A stretch of 64,000 nucleotides of DNA from Tenuifilum sp040752515 (GCA_040752515.1 JBFMGQ010000015.1:1-64000), one strand, 5' to 3'; shown: positions 35,370-45,224, numbered from the stretch's first letter. The notes: generated by a model not told the origin, from the letters alone. Made by a program: numbers and translations.

Positions 35370-36998
35370 ATGAGAAAAATAACACTACTACTGGCCGCTG
35401 TTGCAATACTTTTAAATTATGGTTGCAACAATAAAAAATCGCAGGGGTCTGATATGCAGAAAAAAGTCAATGAATACGCTCCGGTTGAGCTCAGGGTTGA
35501 TATAATCAACCTGTCCGATAAGGAAAAGCAGATGCTGCCTATCCTTTTTGATGTTGCTGAAATCATGGATGAGCTTTTTTGGCTTCAAACCTTTGGGAAT
35601 AAGGAGGAGCTGTTAGGTAAGATTACCGATGATGCCACTCGTGACTTTGTAATGATAAACTACGGGCCATGGGAAAGGCTTAACGATAATAAGCCCTTTG
35701 TTGAAGGCTACGGAGAAAAACCTTTGGGTGCTAATTTTTATCCATTGGATATGACCCGTGAGGAGTTTGAAGCTTTTCAGGCACCCGACAAGACAAGCCT
35801 TTACACGCTAATTGTCCGTAATGCCGATGGGAAACTTGAGTCGGTTCCATACCATATTGCCTACAAGGAAAAAATTGATAAAGCCGCCGATTTGCTTCGC
35901 AAGGCAGCCGAGCTTGCCGAAGACGAAGGGTTAAAAAAGTACCTTACCCTCCGTGCCGATGCCCTCCAAACCGACGATTACTATGCCAGCGATTTAGCCT
36001 GGATGGATATGAAAAATAACAAAATTGATTTTGTTGTTGGGCCAATCGAAAACTATGAGGATGCCTTGTTTAACTATAAGGCTGCTTACGAAGCTTACAT
36101 TCTCATAAAGGATTTGGAATGGACACAAAAAATCAATCGATTTGCTGCCCTGCTTCCCAAGCTACAGGAAAGTTTACCGGTTGAACCCGCATACAAAAAG
36201 GAAAAACCCGGCATCGATTCCGATTTAGGGGTTTATGAAGTTGCCTACTATGCCGGCGATTGTAACTCGGGTAGCAAAACTATAGCTATAAACCTGCCTA
36301 ACGATCCACGCGTACACCTGGAAAAAGGTAGCCGCAAGCTGCAGCTTAAGAATGCCATGAAAGCCAAGTTCGAAAAAATACTACTTCCCATTGGAAACAT
36401 GTTGATAGCCGAAGACCAACGTGATCACATTAAGTTTGACGCTTTCTTTGAAAATGTAATGTTCCACGAGGTAGGACATGGGCTTGGCATCAAAAATCTT
36501 GTTAACGGAAAAGGAACAGTACATGAAGCCTTAAAGGAAATGCACTCTGCATTGGAAGAGGGAAAAGCCGATATACTTGGCCTTTACATGGTATCGCAAT
36601 TGGCCCAGATGGGCGAATTGCCCGAAAAGGATTTGATGGACAACTACGTAACCTTTGTTGCCGGTATTTTCCGCTCGGTTCGATTTGGTGCAGCATCATC
36701 GCATGGGAAGGCAAACATGGTATGTTTTAACTACCTAAAAGAGCGTGGCGCTTTTGAACGCTTGCCCGAGTCGGGAACATATCGCATTAATTTTGATAAG
36801 ATGACCGAGGCCATGAACTCGCTTGCCAGAGATATTCTTACCCTTCAGGGCAATGGCGACTATGCCGGTGTTAAAAGACTTTTTGAGGAAAAAGGATTTA
36901 TAACCGATGAACTGCAAGCCGACTTGAATAGGGTTGCTGAAGCTAACATCCCTCGTGATATTAACTGCATACAGGGAAAGGAATTACTTGGCCTGTAA
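35370..36998 (+). CDS. M49-like (dipeptidyl peptidase III-related) zinc metallopeptidase, lipoprotein
   Basis: The 542-residue product begins with a lipoprotein signal (LLNYGC, C19). The zinc site is HEVGH (366-370), with the third ligand in EEGKAD (396-401), and GPIENYED near 224 is typical of the DPP III family. Classical DPP III carries the longer HEXXGH motif; this protein has the five-residue HEXXH form and is shorter than the roughly 700 residues of DPP III. The likely role is cleavage of short peptides at the periplasmic or outer-membrane side. A terminator follows. Confidence 0.75.
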   Translation: MRKITLLLAAVAILLNYGCNNKKSQGSDMQKKVNEYAPVELRVDIINLSDKEKQMLPILFDVAEIMDELFWLQTFGNKEELLGKITDDATRDFVMINYGPWERLNDNKPFVEGYGEKPLGANFYPLDMTREEFEAFQAPDKTSLYTLIVRNADGKLESVPYHIAYKEKIDKAADLLRKAAELAEDEGLKKYLTLRADALQTDDYYASDLAWMDMKNNKIDFVVGPIENYEDALFNYKAAYEAYILIKDLEWTQKINRFAALLPKLQESLPVEPAYKKEKPGIDSDLGVYEVAYYAGDCNSGSKTIAINLPNDPRVHLEKGSRKLQLKNAMKAKFEKILLPIGNMLIAEDQRDHIKFDAFFENVMFHEVGHGLGIKNLVNGKGTVHEALKEMHSALEEGKADILGLYMVSQLAQMGELPEKDLMDNYVTFVAGIFRSVRFGAASSHGKANMVCFNYLKERGAFERLPESGTYRINFDKMTEAMNSLARDILTLQGNGDYAGVKRLFEEKGFITDELQADLNRVAEANIPRDINCIQGKELLGL

Positions 36999-37009
36999 AC
37001 CAAAAAATT

Positions 37010-37041
37010 AAGGTCGGATGGTTTGCTTTCCGACCTTTTTT
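37010..37041 (+). terminator. Terminator after the M49-like peptidase gene
   Basis: Stem AAGGTCGGA/TCCGACCTT (37010-37018 with 37029-37037), followed by TTTTTA. Confidence 0.85.
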
Positions 37042-37077
37042 ATTCTATTTTTGAAAGCAATATAAAATTTTAGGGGT

Positions 37078-37650
37078 ATGAATCTTTCGTTCAATTTCAT
37101 TAAATCCGTCTCAAATATTTACGACGAAATGATTGACAATGGTTTCTCCTTGGTTTACCTTGGAGAGTTTAGCCATGAAATAACAAAGATGTTTACATCT
37201 ATGGCTGAGTCAGATATGGAAAAGAATAGCGAAGAACGATCGGTTCAGCGAAAGGTTTACCATGTTATGGTTGAAACCCTGCAAAATATGAACAAACATT
37301 CCGATGAGATTCAGGAACGTAATATTGGCAAAGGCCTTTTTATCATTGGTAAGAAGCACGATACGTACTACATAATTACATCCAATAAGGTTGCCCGCAA
37401 GCATAAGGATCATTTGGAAAACGCTTTGATTACAGTTAACAACGCAACCCCTGAGGAACTGAAAGAAATGTATAAGCGACAAATACGCGAAGGGAACCTT
37501 TCCGATAAGGGTGGTGCAGGTTTAGGGTTGATTGATATTGCCCGTAAAACCGGAGAGCCTTTAAACTACCAGTTCCTTCAACTCGACGATCAAAACTTTT
37601 TCTTTATTTTAAAGGTTGAAATTAATGCCAAGAAATTTGCTAAGGATTAA
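37078..37650 (+). CDS. SiaB-family protein kinase (DUF6272)
   Basis: The 190-residue product is a single GHKL-type ATPase domain. The N-box-like segment VETLQNMNKHS (about 65-75) and the G-box GGAGLGLIDIAR (about 146-157) are clear. In Pseudomonas, SiaB phosphorylates SiaC and controls a diguanylate cyclase; related proteins are widespread in Bacteroidetes. No SiaC/DUF1987 gene is next to it here, and there is no sensor domain, so its substrate must be elsewhere. It is followed within 16 bases by a BamA-like outer-membrane protein gene. Confidence 0.85.
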   Translation: MNLSFNFIKSVSNIYDEMIDNGFSLVYLGEFSHEITKMFTSMAESDMEKNSEERSVQRKVYHVMVETLQNMNKHSDEIQERNIGKGLFIIGKKHDTYYIITSNKVARKHKDHLENALITVNNATPEELKEMYKRQIREGNLSDKGGAGLGLIDIARKTGEPLNYQFLQLDDQNFFFILKVEINAKKFAKD

Positions 37651-37666
37651 GTTTATTGTTTCCTAA

Positions 37667-39505
37667 ATGACTGACTTGAGGCTATTTTCAAACATGCTCA
37701 ATAAAACCATCATTGCAATAGTAATGATGGTTTATTTTTCAGTATGTGGTTTTTATACTATTTCAGTATTTTCTCAAGTTGATAGTAATAACGTTAAAAC
37801 CGATACTAGCTATAGGAAAGGGGTAAAAATGACACAAACCATGTATAAATGGTTTGGCCGTCAAAGTGTTAAAAATGCTCCCATGACTAATGAAGAAGCG
37901 GTTAATCGTTTCATAAGGTATGAGGGCAAGGTAATATCAAATGTAAGCATTGTTCGTTTTGACGCATTTGGCTACTCGGTTTACGATACCACTATTGCAC
38001 CGCAACGATACATTGAAAAACTCGGTAACAAGTTACACCTAAAAATTTGGAAAAGGATTGTTCAAAGCAACTTACTTTTCAAAGAGGGCGATAAGGTAGT
38101 CCCCTTTGATATGGCAGAAACCGAGCAACTCCTTCGTCAAAGTAATTACTTTGAAGATGCCAATATACTAATCCAAACCCTAAGCGATACTGGTCGGGTG
38201 CACGTTTTTGTGATAACTAAGGATAGGTGGACAACGTCTTTTGGGGTACAATACTCATCACCGGAGAAAATGAAGTTTGCGCTATCGGAAAGGAACTTTG
38301 CCGGGTTAGGTATGAGAGCTAAAGCCATTGCATATTACGATAAAGCATTTCCCGATAAATGGTCATATCAGGGGGAATTTGAAGTGCCAAACTATTTTGG
38401 TTCATACATTTCGAGTTACTTTTTTATTCGAAATGGCCATGCGCATAAAACCTACTTAATGAGATTTAACCGTGATTTTTATGCTTCAAAAACCAAGTAT
38501 GCCGGAGGTGTTGAGCTGATAAAGTCCGATGAACCCTATAAGATATTTACAAATGATTCTATTATTCAGGTTAATTATCAGAACCAAGATTACTGGATTG
38601 GCCGTTCAATTCGAGTTAGCCGAAGGTCAACCACTCGCGCCCCTTTTAATCTTGTTCTAGCAGTACGATACAATCGGAAAGATTTTTTTAAGGCTTTGCC
38701 TGTGACTATATACCAAAATCCATTTTTTCATTCGCAGGAGAACTATGTTGTATCGTTGGGCTTATCAAATCAAAACATTTATCGTTCTAGTTTGTACTAT
38801 GGCTTTGGCAACACTGAGGATATCCCTGTTGGCTTTAAAATACAATTTACAAGTGGTATCCAGCAAAGTTCTTTTCAGCGCCGTTTTTTGATTGGCGGGG
38901 AGTTATCAGCTGCCGAAATAACACCAGCTGGATATTTGTTTCTTTCGTCGCGGCTTGGTGGTTATCTTGCCGAGGGGCCCAAAGTAGAGCAGGCGGTTAT
39001 TAATATTAGGGCACAGTATTTCTCAAATCTTTATCATATTGGTAGAAACGACATACGACACTTTGTAAGATACGATTTTACTCGTGGAGTGGCACGCTTT
39101 GATGGGGAACGGGAGTATGTGGTTTTAAGCAACGATTACGGCGTAAGGGGTTTGCGTAGTCCGAGTCTTTATGGACAAACGAGGTTGATGTTTAATTTTG
39201 AGTCGATGATGTATTCGCCGCATTACATCTATGGCTTTCGGCCTGCTTTTTTTGTTTTTGCCGATTTTGGTATGGTTGGAAGTGCTGATGAGTTGATTTA
39301 CCAAAACACCCTTTACAAAGGGTTTGGTATTGGCCTCAGGCTAAAAAACGAGAGCCTTATTTTTCCAACCTTTCTATTTAGGATTGGTTATTACCCAACC
39401 TTACCGGTGGATGCCGATGTTGCTTATTGGTTTATCTCGACCGAAAACCGAAGAAGTTTTGAACAGTTCAGGGTAAAAGAGCCCTACATTCTTGAATACG
39501 AATAG
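37667..39505 (+). CDS. BamA/TamA-like outer-membrane protein
   Basis: The 612-residue product has a signal peptide, POTRA-like elements (about 60-185; VISNVSIVRFDAFGYSV, then an FxEGDxV-type turn seen as FKEGDKVV) and a C-terminal barrel (about 190-612) with many alternating strands. This is the layout of Omp85-superfamily proteins, which insert or export proteins at the outer membrane. The specific client is unknown. The start at 37667 gives a long N-region; the ATG at 37694 (MLNKTIIAIVMMVYF) gives a more usual signal peptide. Confidence 0.75.
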   Translation: MTDLRLFSNMLNKTIIAIVMMVYFSVCGFYTISVFSQVDSNNVKTDTSYRKGVKMTQTMYKWFGRQSVKNAPMTNEEAVNRFIRYEGKVISNVSIVRFDAFGYSVYDTTIAPQRYIEKLGNKLHLKIWKRIVQSNLLFKEGDKVVPFDMAETEQLLRQSNYFEDANILIQTLSDTGRVHVFVITKDRWTTSFGVQYSSPEKMKFALSERNFAGLGMRAKAIAYYDKAFPDKWSYQGEFEVPNYFGSYISSYFFIRNGHAHKTYLMRFNRDFYASKTKYAGGVELIKSDEPYKIFTNDSIIQVNYQNQDYWIGRSIRVSRRSTTRAPFNLVLAVRYNRKDFFKALPVTIYQNPFFHSQENYVVSLGLSNQNIYRSSLYYGFGNTEDIPVGFKIQFTSGIQQSSFQRRFLIGGELSAAEITPAGYLFLSSRLGGYLAEGPKVEQAVINIRAQYFSNLYHIGRNDIRHFVRYDFTRGVARFDGEREYVVLSNDYGVRGLRSPSLYGQTRLMFNFESMMYSPHYIYGFRPAFFVFADFGMVGSADELIYQNTLYKGFGIGLRLKNESLIFPTFLFRIGYYPTLPVDADVAYWFISTENRRSFEQFRVKEPYILEYE

Positions 39506-39567
39506 AATTTACGGCAAAAACTTTTTCTTGGGTTTTTTGTTTCTTTTATAACTAAAATTTTAAAAGT

Positions 39568-40590
39568 ATGATAAAAACTATACTTGTAACGGGAGGTACT
39601 GGCTATATAGGCTCTTGGGTTGTAAAAGAATTGCTTGAAAAGGGTTACCGGGTAAGGGTGCCAGTTAGGTCGTTTGGTAGGAAAGAGAAGTATCAGCATT
39701 TACTGAGTTTACCCAATTCCGATTCCTTGCTGGAACTTTTTGAGGCCGATTTGCTTATCGATGGAGCATTCGATTCAGCTGCCGAGGGGGCCGATGCCAT
39801 TATCCATATGGCCTCGCCATTTACCCTTCGGTTCAAAGACCCGCAGCGCGATTTGGTTGACCCTGCAGTTAAGGGAACAAGAAATGTTTTAGGTACTGCA
39901 AACAGGTCAACCACTGTGAAAAGGGTGGTGCTAACTTCAAGTGTGGCTGCTGTTCATGGCGATAATATCGACATGAAAGAACAGCGATTATCTGAGTTCA
40001 CCGAGGAGCATTTCAATTATACAAGTTCACTTAAGCATCAACCTTACTCTTTTTCAAAGGTTCAGGCCGAAAAGGAAGCATGGCGAATTAATGCGGAACA
40101 GGCTAAATGGGATTTAGTGGTTATCAATCCTGCCTTCGTACTTGGCCCTCCCCTTGCAGGAAATTCCAATTCCGAAAGCCTTCAAATAATGAAAGATTTA
40201 CTTTCTGGGAAGTATCGGTTTGGTGTTCCGGAACTTTACTTTGGTTTTGTTGATGTGCGTGATGTGGCTAAGGCGCATGTGTTAGCGCTTGAAAATGCTA
40301 ATGCAACAGGTCGTTACATCCTTGCTGAGAGAGTTTCAAACTTCTTGGAATTGGTCACAATCATAGATAAGAACTTTCCTCATCAGTATAAACTTCCCAA
40401 AATGGCTGCTCCTAAGTGGTTGCTATACATCGTAAGTCCGTTATTTGGTTTGTCGACCCGTTTTGTTGCCCGTAATGTTGGCCATCGCATAGCCTTTAAT
40501 ACTAATCGTAGTAGGCAGGAGTTGGGTTTGGTCTATACCCCGTTTGAAAAAACCGTGGTTGATATGGTGAAACAGTTCCAAGGCAATTAA
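39568..40590 (+). CDS. Extended SDR, dihydroflavonol-4-reductase-like NAD(P)-dependent reductase
   Basis: The 340-residue product begins with the Rossmann glycine motif VTGGTGYIGSW (about 7-17) and has the S-Y-K catalytic set: TSSVAAVHG and YSFSKVQAEK. IIHMASPF is typical of the dihydroflavonol reductase / cinnamoyl-CoA reductase branch. It probably reduces an aldehyde or ketone in the cytosol; the substrate is not predictable. It stands alone between the Omp85-like gene and pabB. Confidence 0.85.
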   Translation: MIKTILVTGGTGYIGSWVVKELLEKGYRVRVPVRSFGRKEKYQHLLSLPNSDSLLELFEADLLIDGAFDSAAEGADAIIHMASPFTLRFKDPQRDLVDPAVKGTRNVLGTANRSTTVKRVVLTSSVAAVHGDNIDMKEQRLSEFTEEHFNYTSSLKHQPYSFSKVQAEKEAWRINAEQAKWDLVVINPAFVLGPPLAGNSNSESLQIMKDLLSGKYRFGVPELYFGFVDVRDVAKAHVLALENANATGRYILAERVSNFLELVTIIDKNFPHQYKLPKMAAPKWLLYIVSPLFGLSTRFVARNVGHRIAFNTNRSRQELGLVYTPFEKTVVDMVKQFQGN

Positions 40591-40660
40591 CTCCAAGTAA
40601 GCATTTTGAGTTGCTTAACATGTGTTTAGCATAAATATTTTTCCTTAACCTATAATTGGC

Positions 40661-40668
40661 TACCTTTG
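40661..40668 (+). promoter_or_regulatory. -7 promoter box of pabB
   Basis: TACCTTTG is an exact TAnnTTTG match ending six bases before the ATG at 40674. The predicted transcription start lies at or next to the start codon, so the message may be leaderless or nearly so. Confidence 0.55.
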
Positions 40669-40673
40669 CGCTT

Positions 40674-41999
40674 ATGCGCAAATCCTATACTTACAAGGTG
40701 GAAAATCCAGAAAGGTTTGCCTGTAACCTTGCTGTTGAGGTTGAAAGGGCAGGGGTTGGCATTTTGCTTCGGGGTTCCGATAGGTTTCCTGTACCGGAAA
40801 CTAATCTTTTTGGGCGTTTCCAACTTGCTGCTGCCATTGGAGCTCGCTCCATTTGCAATCCCTTATCAGATCATTTCGATGAACTCGATGAGTTCCTTAG
40901 GATGAATAATGATTGGGTTTTTGGTTATTTGGGTTACGATCTGAAAAACCAGCTCGAGCAACTTGAATCCAAACAACCCGATAGGATAGGTTTCCCCGAC
41001 ATGTTTTTCTTTTCGCCAAGGATTTTAGTTTTAGTCAACAACAATACGGCTGAATTTCAATACTATCAGAATGAAACATCACAGACAGATATTGAAGAGT
41101 TAATTGACCGACTTGATGTTGATTATAATGATGTTACGGAGTACAAAGTTCCTATCGTTTTTCAATCGCACTTCACGTATACCGATTACATAAAAACCAT
41201 TAGCGCAGTAAAACAGCATATTGCCCGTGGTGATGTTTATGAGATGAATCTTTGCCAGGAGTTTTTTGCATACCGTGTAAACCTTACGCCAAGTGCAACT
41301 TTCAATAGGTTATACCAAAAATCACCAACACCCTTTGGTGCGTTCCTAAAAGTAACCAATAGGTATTTGATGTGTGCTAGCCCTGAGCGTTACCTTCGTC
41401 GCGATGGTGCATGGCTATTTAGCCAACCTATAAAGGGTACTGCGCCACGCATGGCAACCCATGAGGCCGATAGTATTGAAATTGAGCGGCTAAAATCCGA
41501 TCCCAAAGAGCGAGCCGAAAATATTATGATTGTCGATTTGGTTCGGAACGATTTATCCAGAATTGCTAAGCGCGGCAGCGTAAGGGTGAATGAACTATGC
41601 GGTATTTATACTTTTCCACAGGTGCACCAAATGATTTCTACCGTATCGTGCGAATTGGCTGATGGGCTTCGCCCAACCGAACCATTTCGGGCAACCTTCC
41701 CAATGGGTTCGATGACAGGAGCCCCCAAGGTCAGGGCAATGGAACTCATTGAGCATTTTGAACGTTCAAAACGTGGTTTGTTTTCCGGTGCAGTGGGATA
41801 TTTTATGCCCAACGGCAATTTTGATTTTAACGTGGTTATTCGTAGCTTGCTTTACAATAGCCACAATGGTTATTTATCGTTTACCGTTGGGGGGGCAATT
41901 ACCTTTAAGTCGCAACCCGAAGCCGAATACAGAGAGTGCTTGGTGAAAGCAAAAGCAATTTTGGAAACCCTAAACGCAAAAATTGATGTTGCAGAGTAA
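40674..41999 (+). CDS. pabB: Aminodeoxychorismate synthase component I
   Basis: From the ATG at 40674 the product has 441 residues and is a chorismate-binding enzyme. Motifs of the ADC synthase branch are clear: SQPIKGTAPR with the lysine that attacks chorismate, RAENIMIVDLVRNDLSRIA and GSMTGAPKVRAMELIE. It adds ammonia to chorismate in the first step of p-aminobenzoate and folate synthesis; a glutamine amidotransferase partner is not adjacent. The open frame extends to a TTG at 40656, but the promoter box overlaps that region, so 40674 is the likely start. The end overlaps tilS by 14 bases. Confidence 0.92.
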   Translation: MRKSYTYKVENPERFACNLAVEVERAGVGILLRGSDRFPVPETNLFGRFQLAAAIGARSICNPLSDHFDELDEFLRMNNDWVFGYLGYDLKNQLEQLESKQPDRIGFPDMFFFSPRILVLVNNNTAEFQYYQNETSQTDIEELIDRLDVDYNDVTEYKVPIVFQSHFTYTDYIKTISAVKQHIARGDVYEMNLCQEFFAYRVNLTPSATFNRLYQKSPTPFGAFLKVTNRYLMCASPERYLRRDGAWLFSQPIKGTAPRMATHEADSIEIERLKSDPKERAENIMIVDLVRNDLSRIAKRGSVRVNELCGIYTFPQVHQMISTVSCELADGLRPTEPFRATFPMGSMTGAPKVRAMELIEHFERSKRGLFSGAVGYFMPNGNFDFNVVIRSLLYNSHNGYLSFTVGGAITFKSQPEAEYRECLVKAKAILETLNAKIDVAE

Positions 42000-43314
42000 G
42001 TTTGTTAATTTTATTCGCAAGCACCAAATGGCAACCGATCAGGACAAAATTCTGGTTGGCGTTAGCGGGGGTATAGACTCAATGGTGCTTTTGCACCTAC
42101 TAACGCATGCTGGATTCAGTGTTGGTGTTGCGCACTGCAACTTTAGCCTGCGAGGCGAGGAATCGGATGCCGATGAGCAGTTTGTCCGTTATCACTGCCT
42201 TATGAATGGCATTCCGGTTCATTCCATTAAATTCAATACCACTGAATTTGCCAGTGAAAATGGTCTTTCCATTCAGGTTGCTGCGCGTGAGCTGCGTTAC
42301 ACATACTTTAACGAAATTTGTAAGGAGCATAAATACACCCGAATTGCCATTGCCCATAACCTAAACGATTCGGTTGAAACTGTTCTAATAAACCTTACCC
42401 GTGGAACCGGATTGAAAGGGCTTAGCGGAATTAAGCCAATTAATGGAAATATTATTCGTCCCCTGCTTTTTGCTACTCGAAGCCAAATTGAAGAGTATGC
42501 CAAGTTGCATAAAATTTTGTACCGTGAGGATTCGAGTAATGTCACCTTAAAGTACAAGCGCAACTATATAAGGCATAAGGTAATGCCTTTGCTACGGGAG
42601 GTAAATCCTTCGGCTGATATTTCGATTTATCAAACTACCCAACATCTATACGAGGCTCAGCTACTTGTTGAAAGGCAACTTTCGCAAATCCGTAAGCAAA
42701 TTGTTCACGAAGGAAATGGTAGACTTTATTTTGATATTCAAAAACTTAAAGGTGAACCCGCAGCAAATCTATTTTTAGTCGATATACTCTCGGATTTCAA
42801 TTATACACCTGCCATGGCAGGTGAGGTTTATGGCCTTTTGGAGTCCTCAACCGGGAGCAAGGTGGAGTCCAATACTCACGTTGTTTACCGTGATAGGGAT
42901 CAACTTATTCTTCAGCCAAAACTATCATCACAGAACCCTGTGGTTCAGCTTGACTCCAGTACAGGATATATCGATTATCCCATAAGGCTAAATATCACAC
43001 TAAATGATTATTTCAAGGGATTTCCTTTGGAAAAAGATCCAAAAGTGGCAAACATCGATTTTGCAAAAATTGAGTTTCCGCTTTCCATAAGGCCATGGCA
43101 ACCAGGCGACCGGTTTATTCCTTTCGGAATGACTGGGTTTAAAAAAATTAGCGATTTTTTGGTTGATATCAAGTTGCCCCTTGCCGATAAGGGAAAGGTT
43201 TTTGTTTTAACCTCGGCCAACGAAATTGTTTGGGTAATTGGTCACCGAATCGACAATAGGTTTAGGGTTGATGATGAAACCCAAAAGGTTTTACGATTCG
43301 AATTAGAGGATTGA
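41986..43314 (+). CDS. tilS: tRNA(Ile)-lysidine synthase
   Basis: The 442-residue product has the PP-loop SGGIDS (about 29-34) in an N-type ATP pyrophosphatase domain, a middle linker, and the C-terminal TilS domain with SIRPWQPGDRFIPFGMTG. It attaches lysine to C34 of tRNA-Ile2 so that it reads AUA. The ATG at 41986 lies inside the end of pabB and points to translational coupling. The gene converges with the ABC-F gene, six bases away, without a clear hairpin between them. Confidence 0.95.
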   Translation: MLQSKFVNFIRKHQMATDQDKILVGVSGGIDSMVLLHLLTHAGFSVGVAHCNFSLRGEESDADEQFVRYHCLMNGIPVHSIKFNTTEFASENGLSIQVAARELRYTYFNEICKEHKYTRIAIAHNLNDSVETVLINLTRGTGLKGLSGIKPINGNIIRPLLFATRSQIEEYAKLHKILYREDSSNVTLKYKRNYIRHKVMPLLREVNPSADISIYQTTQHLYEAQLLVERQLSQIRKQIVHEGNGRLYFDIQKLKGEPAANLFLVDILSDFNYTPAMAGEVYGLLESSTGSKVESNTHVVYRDRDQLILQPKLSSQNPVVQLDSSTGYIDYPIRLNITLNDYFKGFPLEKDPKVANIDFAKIEFPLSIRPWQPGDRFIPFGMTGFKKISDFLVDIKLPLADKGKVFVLTSANEIVWVIGHRIDNRFRVDDETQKVLRFELED

Positions 43315-43319
43315 GTTTG

Positions 43320-45194
43320 CTATTCACCAATCTCGCTTAATTCCAGCCAACGCATTTCCTTATCCTCGAGCAACTTTTCTATTTCGCTGAAACGAGTCGA
43401 CTTTTCCGTCAGTTCTTTAGCGTTCAATTGTCCGCTGCTAAGCAAGTCTTCAATCTCTTTCTTTTCCTTTTCGAGCTGCGCTATCTCAGTGGTGAGTTGT
43501 TCCAGCTCTTTCTTTTGGGAGTAGGTTAATTTATTCCTTTTCCTTTCAGGTGGTGATGGTTTACTTTCAGCTCTAACCCTTTGCGGTATTTCGTTTTGTT
43601 TTTTTTTCTCTTGCTCTTTCAACCATTGGCGATATTCGGTATAGTTTCCAGGGAAACCGCTCACTTCGCCATCCCCTTCAAAAATCAGCAGGCCATCAAC
43701 CAATTTATCCATGAAATAGCGGTCGTGCGACACCACAACTACCACGCCCGGAAAACTGATCAGGTAATCCTCGAGAACATTAAGTGTAAAGATATCGAGA
43801 TCGTTGGTTGGCTCGTCGAGTATTAAAAAGTTAGGGTTTTGCATGAGAACTGTAAGCAAGTAAAGCCTACGCTTTTCGCCACCACTGAGTTTGCGTACCA
43901 AGGTGTGCTGCTTATCGGGTGTAAAAAGGAAATTGTTCAGAAATTGCGATGCAGTAATGGTTTTGCCGTTGGCAAGTGTAATTACATCGGCAATCTCCCT
44001 CACCACATCAATAACTTTGGCATCATCCGAGATATCCATTCCCCCTTGCTGGTAGTATGCAATTTTTAGGGTTGCTCCGGGATCAATTATACCGGAATCG
44101 GGGGGTAAAGTTCCCGTAATCAGGTTAAGGAATGTGGTTTTGCCTGTGCCATTGGCTCCCACAATCCCAAGTCGTTCAAAGCGGTTAAAGGTATAATTGA
44201 AATCCTTAAGGATTACCTTGCTGTCAAAACTTTTGGAAAGACCTCTGATTTCCATAATCTTTTTGCCCAGCCGTGATGCACTTACACCTATTTCAACATC
44301 ATTGGAATGGATATTTTGATGAGCGGTTTCACGAAGTTTGTAAAAGGCATCGATACGATACTTGGCTTTAGTTCCGCGGGCCTGTGGCATTCGACGCATC
44401 CATTCCGTTTCGCGACGGAGCAGGTTGTTGGCTCTATCTATTTCGGTCAGTTTTGCTCGAATGCGCTCATCGCGCTTTTCAATGAAATAGGAGTAGTTCC
44501 CATTGTATGTATAAACCTGCTTTTGGTCAATCTCAATAATATCGGTGCAAACGCGGTCGAGAAAATACCTGTCGTGGGTCACCATTAGCAAAGTTTTTTG
44601 CGAGCGGGTGAGGTAATCCTCAAGCCATTCCACCATCTCGAGGTCAAGGTGGTTAGTGGGTTCATCGAGAATCAAAAGGTCGGGATTGCTTATCAGTACT
44701 GCTGCAAGCGCAACACGCTTGCGTTGCCCTCCCGATAAATAGGCAATCGGTTGGTTAAATTCCGACAATTGCAGTACCGATAGGATTTGCTTTGCCTTTT
44801 GCTCCCTATCCCATATATTTAGCCTGTCCATTTCATCAATGGCATGTTGCAGAGCCTTTTTATCGGTCGATTGTATGGCAACTTCGTAATTGCGAATAGC
44901 AATCGAAATGGCATCATCGGCATTGAAAACATTTTCTAAAACCGATTTTGTTAAATCGAGTTTGGGTTCCTGGGGTAGATAGCCAACGCTAATGTCGTTA
45001 CGTAGCGTAATTTTGCCTGAGTCGGGGGTGTCGTAACCGGCAAGAATATTAAGCAATGTACTTTTGCCCGTGCCATTTCGAGCAACTAAGGCTGTGCGTT
45101 GGTTTTGGAATAAGCTTAGCGAGATATCGCTCAGAACTTCCAAATCGCCAAACGATTTATAAATACTTTCGGCTTGTAGGTAAATTAATGCCAA
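43320..45194 (-). CDS. ABC-F ATPase (Uup-like)
   Basis: The 624-residue product has two ABC domains in one chain and no membrane segment. Walker A motifs are ARNGTGKST (about 38-46) and GANGTGKTT (about 350-358); signatures are LSGGQRKRV and LSGGEKRRL; the Walker B segments read LLILDEPTNHLD and FLILDEPTNDLD. A C-terminal coiled coil (about 545-624, rich in Glu and Lys) is typical of Uup. ABC-F proteins act on ribosomes or, for Uup, in replication-related and ribosome-assembly processes. No ATG is near the N-terminus; translation appears to start at a TTG at 45194, 23 bases after an exact -7 box. Confidence 0.92.
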   Translation of the reverse strand: MALIYLQAESIYKSFGDLEVLSDISLSLFQNQRTALVARNGTGKSTLLNILAGYDTPDSGKITLRNDISVGYLPQEPKLDLTKSVLENVFNADDAISIAIRNYEVAIQSTDKKALQHAIDEMDRLNIWDREQKAKQILSVLQLSEFNQPIAYLSGGQRKRVALAAVLISNPDLLILDEPTNHLDLEMVEWLEDYLTRSQKTLLMVTHDRYFLDRVCTDIIEIDQKQVYTYNGNYSYFIEKRDERIRAKLTEIDRANNLLRRETEWMRRMPQARGTKAKYRIDAFYKLRETAHQNIHSNDVEIGVSASRLGKKIMEIRGLSKSFDSKVILKDFNYTFNRFERLGIVGANGTGKTTFLNLITGTLPPDSGIIDPGATLKIAYYQQGGMDISDDAKVIDVVREIADVITLANGKTITASQFLNNFLFTPDKQHTLVRKLSGGEKRRLYLLTVLMQNPNFLILDEPTNDLDIFTLNVLEDYLISFPGVVVVVSHDRYFMDKLVDGLLIFEGDGEVSGFPGNYTEYRQWLKEQEKKKQNEIPQRVRAESKPSPPERKRNKLTYSQKKELEQLTTEIAQLEKEKKEIEDLLSSGQLNAKELTEKSTRFSEIEKLLEDKEMRWLELSEIGE

Positions 45195-45216
45195 TACTTT
45201 TAGATTTTAAGACCTG

Positions 45217-45224
45217 CAAAGTTA
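45217..45224 (-). promoter_or_regulatory. -7 promoter box of the ABC-F gene
   Basis: The minus strand reads TAACTTTG, an exact TAnnTTTG match, with TTTA 21 bases further upstream as a weak -33 box. The predicted start is near 45210, about 16 bases before the TTG start codon. Confidence 0.55.
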
